Shown in pieces: positions 1 through 5,340 of a stretch of 40,791 nt of DNA (positions within the stretch are counted from its first letter, which is position 1; each line of letters starts with the position of its first letter). The notes below the pieces were generated by a model, which did no database searches, was not told the origin of the DNA, and was given only the letters and a program-made list of their open reading frames with translations. The position numbers and the translations under genes were made by a program. Source of the DNA: an uncultured Mollicutes bacterium (GTDB taxonomy: Bacteria > Bacillota_I > Bacilli_A > Acholeplasmatales > Anaeroplasmataceae); the NCBI GenBank assembly GCA_900540175.1, contig UQFG01000017.1, forward strand, positions 1 through 40,791, read 5' to 3'.

Positions 1-32
1 TAAGACTCGCTATGGAATCTCTGTTTTAATTC

Positions 33-584
33 CTAAAAGGTCAAAGAAATGTATTTAAATTCAAAATCATTGAATGATCTATACAACTTTATAATTCTTA
101 TTAGGTCTTTAAAGGCAGATTTTTTTACTTTATCAATTTGAATTTCTGGATTACTTTTAAGTCTTTTATTTTCCCTATTGCACCATAAATACACATCTTT
201 ATTATCATCGTTTTGAGTATACTTTCCTGGAACAATATCAACAGAAATCTCCCATATTCCGTCAGTTAAACTACCTGTAACACATATTGCACTATTTTTA
301 CATGTGACATAATAATTCTTTTTTGATAATGCCTTATAAGTGTCATCATAAATATTTTTTAAACTCTTAGTATGCTCAGATGAAAAATAACATAATAAAT
401 CTATATCACTCGAATTACTATTTGCAGTTCCCTTAGCAAGAGAGCCGCCGTATCGATAATTCGGCTTTTCATCGTAAAAATAATTCAGGTCGGTTTCTAA
501 AGGGTGTCGATAGCCTTCACGGACTTCTTGTGAAAAGTTTCTATACATTTTGGTTACAATGTAACATTTTTGCTTTTTCTTCAC
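33..584 (-). CDS. CD-NTase/OAS-like nucleotidyltransferase, C-terminus probably truncated
   Basis: The protein carries a nucleotidyltransferase core: a GGS motif, then about a dozen residues later SDIDLL, and further on SVDIVPGK, giving the three metal-binding acidic residues typical of the DNA polymerase beta superfamily. The layout (GS, DxD, later D in a DIVPG context, then an NPEIQIDKV helix region) resembles CD-NTase/OAS-type enzymes. At 183 aa it is short; the family normally has a longer helical C-terminal half. The -1 frame past the FKYIS residues continues with a plausible FFDLLGIKTEIP stretch before another stop, so a frameshift is possible. The GTG start at 584 has a poor ribosome binding site; an ATG at 548 overlaps the stop of the upstream gene by 8 bp and could be translationally coupled. 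The product (second messenger, antibiotic modification or other) cannot be told from sequence. Confidence 0.6.
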   Translation of the reverse strand: MKKKQKCYIVTKMYRNFSQEVREGYRHPLETDLNYFYDEKPNYRYGGSLAKGTANSNSSDIDLLCYFSSEHTKSLKNIYDDTYKALSKKNYYVTCKNSAICVTGSLTDGIWEISVDIVPGKYTQNDDNKDVYLWCNRENKRLKSNPEIQIDKVKKSAFKDLIRIIKLYRSFNDFEFKYISLTF

Positions 585-957
585 GCCACTTTCTAACCTT
601 TTCAGCAGATTTACTCTCGCTGCCGATTAATTCTTCAAAATTGGCTATTTTAAGCATTCCGTTTTCTTGGATGTAGACAAGGCCAATTCGTTTATAAAGT
701 TCCAAAGCCACTCTAATGGTGTCGATGTTAAAATATTTTGTCTCACGTTGAATTTTATTTTCGTCAAAAGGAATGACACATTCCCCAATATAATCGACCA
801 ATTCCCCATTTGAATTTATCGTTAAAAGACATAGCATTTGGTATAACACAACATAGTTTGCCCCATCTTTTTGGGACATAAGAAAATCAATCGTTTTTGA
901 AGTTAACATGCTTGATTTTAATTTGATCCAGTAAAATCTTTTTTCATCCATCATCAA
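541..957 (-). CDS. Phage replisome organizer, N-terminal domain protein
   Basis: The 138 aa product begins with a hallmark DEKRFYWIKLK segment and continues with the winged-helix-like pattern of the phage replisome organizer N-terminal family (two-strand, helix, GLVYIQENGML-like beta hairpin), ending in a basic KVRKWREEKAKM linker. Such proteins bind the phage origin and recruit the replicative helicase. Typical members carry an additional acidic or helical C-terminal part; here the frame stops right after the basic linker, so the protein may be truncated. The start overlaps the stop of the upstream 67 aa gene by 4 bp (ATGA), which indicates translational coupling in the early operon. Confidence 0.75.
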   Translation of the reverse strand: MMMDEKRFYWIKLKSSMLTSKTIDFLMSQKDGANYVVLYQMLCLLTINSNGELVDYIGECVIPFDENKIQRETKYFNIDTIRVALELYKRIGLVYIQENGMLKIANFEELIGSESKSAEKVRKWREEKAKMLHCNQNV

Positions 958-1157
958 ACCTCCTTATTGGTAAACCATTCTTGCTCAAAGTGCATTTTTG
1001 CTGAAATGCCGTTTTTAGAAATTTGCCCCGTTATTTCTTCTCTAGACAAACCATCATTAAGACTTCCCCAACGTTTGACGGCCTCTTTTGTTTGAGTAAA
1101 ACTAAGACCACTTTGTTGGCAATAACGAACAAATTTTTCTAAATCAAATTCTTTCAT
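954..1157 (-). CDS. Small phage protein of unknown function (67 aa)
   Basis: I do not recognise this protein. It is 67 aa, soluble, mostly helical in appearance, without cysteines except one and without membrane segments. A GGGAG ribosome binding site lies about 12 nt upstream of the ATG, and the stop overlaps the replisome organizer start by 4 bp, which supports a genuine gene in the leftward early operon. In related phages small proteins next to the replisome organizer are often accessory replication factors, but nothing in this sequence proves that. Confidence 0.6.
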   Translation of the reverse strand: MKEFDLEKFVRYCQQSGLSFTQTKEAVKRWGSLNDGLSREEITGQISKNGISAKMHFEQEWFTNKEV

Positions 1158-1248
1158 TTAATTCTTTTACTCCCTTTGTTCTTTTTGCTTTCTTGTGTTT
1201 TGAAAAATCCTCCCTCAACTTAATCCAGTAGTAATGTTTATCAGCCAT
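1144..1248 (-). pseudogene. 34 aa relic or microprotein matching the replisome organizer N-terminus
   Basis: This short frame starts with MADKHYYWIKLREDF, which is the canonical N-terminus of phage replisome organizers and parallels DEKRFYWIKLKSSM in the full domain downstream. After 15 residues it becomes a lysine-rich tail and stops at residue 34. The ATG overlaps the stop of the MBL-fold gene by 8 bp (start inside TATGGCTGA), so it sits at a coupled position. It may be what remains of a second replisome organizer after an internal deletion, or a translated microprotein competing with the downstream protein. The frame overlaps the start of the 67 aa gene by 14 bp. Confidence 0.5.
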
Positions 1249-1924
1249 AATAATCAATTCCCCCGTTTTGCAAACAAACACCCGTTCTGATTTTGTACTT
1301 AGAAAAAATAGTCGATCCCATTATAATGTTGTCGCCGTAATTTTCTGATAAATGAAGAAGCAAGATCTCTTTGCATCTTGTTAAATCAAGTTTGTCTAAA
1401 AAAAACTGCAAACCTTCTAGCCCCATGTGAGTGTTAATTTGGCGCCGTTCTTTGAATCCGATTTGCGGTAACATGGACTCGATAAAATTACATTCAACCA
1501 TAATGTTTGTGAACTTAAATTGACTTAAATCAAATTTACAAAGCGAAAAGTCCGTAATGTAAAGCAAACACTCATCTGATTTGGCATTTTTAACAATTAA
1601 TCCATAGTTTTTGCAATCTCCGTGTTCTACGTCAAAACAAAACATCTTAAAATCGCCACAAAACAGGCTTAAAAAACGATCTTTATCGCCTTTGGGTATA
1701 TTAATACCTCCAAAGATTTTAACCCCCCTAAAAATCAGTTTTTTTGAACTTAAAGAATGGTCTTTATGCTCGTGTGATATAAAAGCAAATTCAAGTTCGT
1801 TTAAATTGATTCGATCGACTATTTTTTCAATTGATATACCGGCATCCAAAAGGAAAGAACTACTACCCATTTTAACGAGATAGCAGTTTCCTTTGGATCC
1901 ACTTGCCAAGCAATTAATGATCAT
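1241..1924 (-). CDS. MBL-fold metallohydrolase, phage early-region type
   Basis: The 227 aa protein shows a metallo-beta-lactamase fold: ASGSKGNCYLV at the N-terminus, the metal-binding HEHKDH motif at residues 51 to 56, a later VEHGD histidine, and ITDFS and LLHLSENYGDN segments that match the C-terminal metal ligands of YycJ-like and RNase Z-like members. Such genes are frequent between recombination and replisome genes of phages of Bacillota and probably encode a nuclease or phosphodiesterase; the exact substrate is unknown. It overlaps the 43 aa gene by 4 bp (ATGA) at its start. It is AT-rich like the rest of the element. Confidence 0.8.
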   Translation of the reverse strand: MIINCLASGSKGNCYLVKMGSSSFLLDAGISIEKIVDRINLNELEFAFISHEHKDHSLSSKKLIFRGVKIFGGINIPKGDKDRFLSLFCGDFKMFCFDVEHGDCKNYGLIVKNAKSDECLLYITDFSLCKFDLSQFKFTNIMVECNFIESMLPQIGFKERRQINTHMGLEGLQFFLDKLDLTRCKEILLLHLSENYGDNIIMGSTIFSKYKIRTGVCLQNGGIDYYG

Positions 1925-2052
1925 TGATAAAGTTTCTTTTTCTCTTTATCTACATTTTTTTGAAGTTGCCGGCTGATATGTCGCATGGCGAGCCTTACAT
2001 CTTGATCTTTTTTTAAATTTTCCAATTCTTTTTGTTCTTTTTTTGATAACAT
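1921..2052 (-). CDS. 43 aa highly charged phage protein, unknown
   Basis: This gene encodes MLSKKEQKELENLKK and continues as a Lys/Glu/Gln-rich helix without Trp or Cys. A strong GGGAGG ribosome binding site stands about 9 nt before the ATG, and the stop overlaps the MBL-fold start in an ATGA, so it looks like a real, coupled gene. I do not recognise the product; a coiled-coil adaptor would be compatible with its composition. Confidence 0.55.
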   Translation of the reverse strand: MLSKKEQKELENLKKDQDVRLAMRHISRQLQKNVDKEKKKLYQ

Positions 2053-2091
2053 TTCTTTCTTTCCTCCCGATTTTTGTAAAAAAATGCTGTT

Positions 2092-2295
2092 TTATCGCAC
2101 ATAATTTTCAAAAAAAATATCTGTACTAATATTTAATACTTTTGCAATATTTCCAATTTCTTCTGCCGTTATTTTTCTATCACCATTTAACATTCTTGAA
2201 ACTTTAGAATGTCCAATTCCTAGTTTTTCCGCTAGAAATTGTTGCTTAATGCCATGATCTTTAAGATAGATTTTTAACCGTTCATTGACTGTCAT
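2092..2295 (-). CDS. Cro-like XRE-family helix-turn-helix regulator
   Basis: The 67 aa protein is almost entirely one lambda-repressor-like helix-turn-helix domain (KQQFLAEKLGIGHSKVSRML is the HTH core). An excellent AAAGGAGGTGA ribosome binding site precedes the ATG. Being the second gene of the leftward operon, opposite a CI-like gene, it fits a Cro-type early switch regulator that would act on the operator between 2725 and 2759. Confidence 0.8.
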   Translation of the reverse strand: MTVNERLKIYLKDHGIKQQFLAEKLGIGHSKVSRMLNGDRKITAEEIGNIAKVLNISTDIFFENYVR

Positions 2296-2323
2296 CTTAT
2301 CACCTCCTTTAATTTTGATTTTG

Positions 2324-2668
2324 TCATAATGCTTCCTCTTGCGCTTTTATATTTTCAAGCCGATAGTTGCAATTTTTAATGCCCAACTCAGTACATTGAT
2401 CTTTAACCGGCCTACTTTGGAAACTTCTCAATAAACTTTCATAATAACTAATGGTACCGGCTTTGCATTCTTCAAATGTTTTATATAGTGTTTCTTCGCC
2501 GTATGCAGCGTTTGGATTTTTGAAATAATAATAAATCACATTACTACGATTATCATATTCAATTCTTACAATTTCATCTTTCTTAATTACGGATTCAAAA
2601 ATAAAATCATAATAATAAACCGTATCGCCTACTTTGAATTTTGATTCTAATTTTTTTACTTGTTCCAT
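2324..2668 (-). CDS. Hypothetical element protein (114 aa), first gene of the leftward operon
   Basis: I do not recognise a family. The protein begins with a helical segment followed by FKVGDTVYYYDFIFE, which looks like a small beta-barrel (SH3- or KOW-like), and ends with a helical region with three cysteines. It has an AAGGAG ribosome binding site and is the gene closest to the leftward promoter. Early lysogeny-module proteins in this position are often antirepressors or excision regulators, but that is only inference from position. Confidence 0.55.
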   Translation of the reverse strand: MEQVKKLESKFKVGDTVYYYDFIFESVIKKDEIVRIEYDNRSNVIYYYFKNPNAAYGEETLYKTFEECKAGTISYYESLLRSFQSRPVKDQCTELGIKNCNYRLENIKAQEEAL

Positions 2669-2724
2669 GTCTATTTACTCCTTGTCATTAAAAAATGTGC
2701 AAATTTATCTCACTTAGTGCTTTA

Positions 2725-2759
2725 TTTTCGTACAAATAATAGCATTGTTTGTGCGAAAA
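2725..2759. repeat. Operator-like inverted repeat between the two regulators
   Basis: Arms at 2725-2740 and 2744-2759 match at 14 of 16 positions (TTTTCGTACAAATAAT against the reverse complement TTTTCGCACAAACAAT) around a 3 bp centre. The palindrome covers the spacer and -10 box of the leftward promoter, so binding by a repressor dimer would shut the early operon. Confidence 0.7.
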
Positions 2760-2764
2760 GTCAA
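2736..2764 (-). promoter_or_regulatory. Leftward early promoter
   Basis: TTGACT (2764-2759), a 17 bp spacer, then TATTAT (2741-2736). This is a strong sigma-A type promoter for the operon starting at 2668, and it lies under the palindrome at 2725-2759. Confidence 0.75.
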
Positions 2765-2771
2765 CACATAG

Positions 2772-2802
2772 TTGCAAAAAATTGTTTTTTTTTTGCTATA
2801 AT
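2772..2802 (+). promoter_or_regulatory. Rightward repressor promoter
   Basis: TATAAT at 2797-2802 is perfect; the best -35 is TTGCAA at 2772-2777 with a long 19 bp spacer, so the promoter is probably weak or regulated. It would transcribe the CI-like gene and perhaps the integrase. The A-rich leader ends in GAGAGG before the ATG. Confidence 0.5.
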
Positions 2803-2831
2803 AGTACAATTATTAAAAAAGAGAGGTCAAA

Positions 2832-3167
2832 ATGAATAGATTAAGAGAGTTAAGAAAAGAAAAAAAAATAAGTTTAAGAGATTTAGCCGATGCTGTGAAT
2901 ATGTCATTTTCAAATATTGCATCTATAGAAAGAGGGGAGGTTCAATTACGAGAGGATACATCAAAAATTTTTTGTGATTTTTTTGACGTATCTTCCGATT
3001 ATCTTTTAGGTTTTTCTGATGAACGAAGACCATTGTCTGCCAAAGAGGAATTAAAATCACGGGGTATTAAATTAACAGTTTATAATCAGTTGGAAGAACT
3101 GACCGAAGAACAAGCAAAAGAGGCTTTAAAATATATTGATTATTTGAAAAAACGAGGAGATGTCTAA
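2832..3167 (+). CDS. CI-like XRE-family repressor of the element
   Basis: The 111 aa protein has an N-terminal XRE helix-turn-helix domain (residues 1 to 62, with SLRDLADAVNMSFSNIASIE as the HTH core and a typical DYLLG end) followed by a short helical tail. There is no S24 autopeptidase domain, so control by RecA-driven self-cleavage is not expected. In ICE- and satellite-type elements such short repressors are cleaved by a separate ImmA protease or inactivated by a partner protein; no full-length ImmA gene is visible here. Its likely operator is the palindrome upstream, over the divergent promoter. Confidence 0.8.
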   Translation: MNRLRELRKEKKISLRDLADAVNMSFSNIASIERGEVQLREDTSKIFCDFFDVSSDYLLGFSDERRPLSAKEELKSRGIKLTVYNQLEELTEEQAKEALKYIDYLKKRGDV

Positions 3168-3219
3168 TAAATTTTTCAAAGAAACTTCGGAATATTTATT
3201 AGACGAAACTGATTTATAA
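3160..3219 (+). CDS. Possible 19 aa leader or remnant peptide
   Basis: A frame MSNKFFKETSEYLLDETDL overlaps the repressor stop by 8 bp and is preceded by GAGGAG inside the repressor gene. It could be a coupled micropeptide or the leftover start of a lost gene such as an ImmA-type protease. Length alone gives little support. Confidence 0.2.
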   Translation: MSNKFFKETSEYLLDETDL

Positions 3220-3249
3220 AGACTTTGTTTTAAATGAGGAGAAAGAAGT

Positions 3250-4365
3250 ATGCCGGTTTATAAATTTAAGGACGGTCGCAAAGGTTGGTATTTTCAATTT
3301 TATTTTTGTGGGAAAAAAATAAAAAAAGAACGTTGGAACAATAAACGTATGGAAAGTAGGACAGAGGCTCTTGCTTGTGAAATAGAATGTAAACTGCAAT
3401 TGGATAAAGAATTTTCAAATGATTCCTATGGGATGAATTACTATCAATTGTTCAAAGAATTTAAGGATTATGGCAAAGGTAGTTTGAAAATAAGTACGGT
3501 TCATAAATATGATATTTTTTTAAAAAATTATCTATTTAATTTAGAAACTTTGAACATATGGAAAAGTACCCAAAAGGATATTATCGAATGGAAACAAACT
3601 GTTTTAAAAAAAGATTGGAGTGTTAATTATAAAAATAGAGTTATTAGGACTTTAAAATCTTGTTTACAGTACGGATCTACTATCTATGACTTACCGGGAA
3701 AACTTCAGCAAAGTTTATTAGAACCGGTTAGGGATTATAAAACAATTAAAAATATTACTGCTAAAAAATCTATTTTTTTAGACGAAGAACACTTTAAAAT
3801 TTTTATAAAGCCATTAGAAGAGCAATTAGATCTTTCCAATACGTTTCACTATTATGTTATTTTAAATGTCCTTTACTATACTGGTATTCGAATTGGAGAA
3901 CTCACTGCAATAACGGTTGAAGATTTCAAAGATAATTATTTTATTATCAATAAAAATTATTTTAGAGTTAATGGGAAAGATTACGTTCAGACCACCAAAA
4001 CCGAAAATTCGGTCCGCAAAGTTTATTTGGACGAGAATACTGCCAATCTTGTAAGAAAGTATATTGAGAAATATAAACCGAAAAGAATGCTGTTTGCATT
4101 AAAAAAAGAATATATGAGCCAACAAAGAGTACGAGATGTGATTAAAAAACTTTTAACGATAACTGGTCTTGGAGAAACTTATAATGTAACACCTCATACA
4201 TTGCGGCATAGTCATGCATCAAATTTGCGCCAACTTGGTTTTGACGAGTTTATTATTGCCGATCGACTGGGTAATACACCTGATGTCAGCGCGAATACTT
4301 ATATTCATCCAAAGGAAAATGAGCAGTTAAATATCATTGATAAGATAGCAAATTCTAAATTTTAA
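3250..4365 (+). CDS. int: Tyrosine recombinase (element integrase)
   Basis: The 371 aa protein has an N-terminal arm-binding-like domain with basic residues (1 to 50), a SAM-like core-binding domain (about 60 to 160) and a C-terminal catalytic domain. Visible catalytic residues are Arg214 in TGIRIGEL, His316 and Arg319 in PHTLRHSH and Tyr351 in NTYIHP. The second conserved His/Trp position (RLGH in most relatives) is Asn342 here. A GAGGAGAAAG ribosome binding site precedes the start. It ends about 100 bp from tmRNA, so tmRNA is its likely target. Confidence 0.92.
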   Translation: MPVYKFKDGRKGWYFQFYFCGKKIKKERWNNKRMESRTEALACEIECKLQLDKEFSNDSYGMNYYQLFKEFKDYGKGSLKISTVHKYDIFLKNYLFNLETLNIWKSTQKDIIEWKQTVLKKDWSVNYKNRVIRTLKSCLQYGSTIYDLPGKLQQSLLEPVRDYKTIKNITAKKSIFLDEEHFKIFIKPLEEQLDLSNTFHYYVILNVLYYTGIRIGELTAITVEDFKDNYFIINKNYFRVNGKDYVQTTKTENSVRKVYLDENTANLVRKYIEKYKPKRMLFALKKEYMSQQRVRDVIKKLLTITGLGETYNVTPHTLRHSHASNLRQLGFDEFIIADRLGNTPDVSANTYIHPKENEQLNIIDKIANSKF

Positions 4366-4372
4366 GTTTCAT

Positions 4373-4394
4373 AGAACGATTTTAGAACGATTTT
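4373..4394 (+). repeat. Tandem 11 bp direct repeats near the attachment site
   Basis: AGAACGATTTT occurs twice head to tail at 4373-4383 and 4384-4394, just after the integrase stop. Short direct repeats between an integrase gene and its att core are typical of arm-type integrase binding sites. Confidence 0.6.
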
Positions 4395-4412
4395 CATTTT
4401 AAAACAAAATAA

Positions 4413-4453
4413 AAAACCGAAAAATCCAATAATAACAAGGTTTTTTCGGTTTT
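4413..4453 (+). terminator. Intrinsic terminator after the integrase
   Basis: Stem arms 4413-4427 and 4439-4453 pair with one mismatch (AAAACCGAAAAATCC against GGTTTTTTCGGTTTT) and are followed by an AT-rich tract with a T run. It separates the integrase from the opposing tmRNA gene and may also act on tmRNA transcripts. Confidence 0.7.
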
Positions 4454-4465
4454 ATTATTTTTTAA

Positions 4466-4492
4466 TGGTGGAGCCGGGGAGACTCGAACTCC
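4466..4492. other. Candidate attachment site (att) in the tmRNA T-arm/acceptor end
   Basis: The last 27 nt of tmRNA (T arm and acceptor end) border the element directly. Integrases of this type usually recombine within such a segment so that the RNA gene is restored. The exact core cannot be fixed without the other att copy. Confidence 0.4.
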
Positions 4493-4849
4493 CGTACGCA
4501 GCAATTTTCAGTTTACTTTCTACATGTTTAGTTTATTCTGGTTTTTCATTGGTTCAAAGCGAACAAACAAGCCAAAACCAACTACATTCTGTTTATGTTC
4601 ACTCATACGATTAGAATAGCATCGTACAAATAAATCCTATATGAAATAAGGCTGAAGTTGAATTGCTATAGGAAACAAAACAAGTCAGCTGCTTGAATTA
4701 TCTTAGCAAGCAAATGCAGCACTCATATTGTTGGAGCGTGCGAATAAATGTGTATTGTTTGCGGTTATTGAAACCTCGACATTTTTAAAGTGGCCTACCA
4801 CTACATGCTTATAAACCTTCCATCACCACGGCGAATCCAAAACGACCCC
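4466..4849 (-). ncRNA. ssrA: tmRNA (SsrA)
   Basis: tmRNA rescues stalled ribosomes together with SmpB. The 5' end GGGGTCG (from 4849) pairs with CGGCTCC near the 3' end, forming the alanine-type acceptor stem; the 3' end reads GGAGTTCGAGTCTCCCC then GGCTCCACCA with encoded CCA. The total is 384 nt, normal for tmRNA. The likely resume codon is GCA at 4762, giving a 19-codon frame ending in TAA at 4703 and a tag ANNTHLFARSNNMSAAFAC. The gene is followed by smpB upstream and by the integrated element downstream. The 5' GGATTCGCCG departs from the usual GGTTTCGACAG or GGATTCGACAG. Confidence 0.9.
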
Positions 4850-4884
4850 GTCTACATTGATTATACATTCAAACGAACGGATAA

Positions 4885-5340
4885 TCAACTGTTTCTCATG
4901 GAATTCTTAAGAACTTTCTCGATGGTTCTTTTACTGTCTTTTTCTTTTAAAGCCTGCCGTTTATCCGTTAATTTTTTACCGCGGCATAAAGCGATTTCCA
5001 CCTTTAACAAACTACCGACAAAATAGGCTTTGGTGGGAATGATCGCAAGCCCGTCTAATTTGACTTTGGTTGCCAATTTAATCCGTTCGGATTGATGCAA
5101 CAACAATTCTCTTGACCGTGTTTCATCGTGATTGAACCGATTTCCTTCTTTGTATTTGGCAATATGCATATTCAGTAAAAACACTTTCTGATCCTTAAAC
5201 AAGACGTAGGCATCATTGATATTGCATTTGCCGAGTCGAACGGATTTGATTTCCGTTCCGGTTAATTTGATTCCGGCTTCATACCGTTCCAAGATAAAAT
5301 AGTCGAAGCCGACTTTTTTATTCGATGCTGCTATTTTCAT
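4885..5340 (-). CDS. smpB: SsrA-binding protein SmpB
   Basis: SmpB binds tmRNA and delivers it to stalled ribosomes. The product has the expected small beta-barrel with KKVGFDYFILERYEAGIKL, the conserved GTEIKSVR and NI-DAYV signature, a HE-like NHDE segment, the HQSERI helix and a basic C-terminal tail (KLTDKRQALKEKDSKR) that enters the mRNA channel. About 151 aa is normal. I place the start at MKIAASN (5340), because AAAGGGA lies the right distance upstream; a start at 5355 is possible. The start overlaps the end of rnr by 23 bp, and ssrA follows downstream, the classical secG-rnr-smpB-ssrA order. Confidence 0.95.
   Translation of the reverse strand: MKIAASNKKVGFDYFILERYEAGIKLTGTEIKSVRLGKCNINDAYVLFKDQKVFLLNMHIAKYKEGNRFNHDETRSRELLLHQSERIKLATKVKLDGLAIIPTKAYFVGSLLKVEIALCRGKKLTDKRQALKEKDSKRTIEKVLKNSMRNS

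Larger units (their letters stand above)
1..4465. mobile_element. Right part of a phage-like integrated element at the 3' end of ssrA
   Basis: The block contains a tyrosine integrase, a CI-like and a Cro-like regulator around a divergent promoter, and a leftward early operon with a phage replisome organizer. It is visibly richer in A and T than the conserved genes to its right. The integrase reads toward, and stops about 100 bp short of, the 3' end of tmRNA, which is a well-known integration target. No capsid, packaging or lysis gene is in the window, so it could be a prophage, a satellite or a small integrative element. The left end and the second attachment site must lie outside the window, since I see no second copy of the tmRNA 3' end in bases 1 to 4400. 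Confidence 0.85.

Noticed and set aside
4790..5026. Plus-strand open frame across tmRNA and smpB
   Set aside because: It runs antisense to the tmRNA 5' end and the smpB end, with no ribosome binding site; shadow frame.
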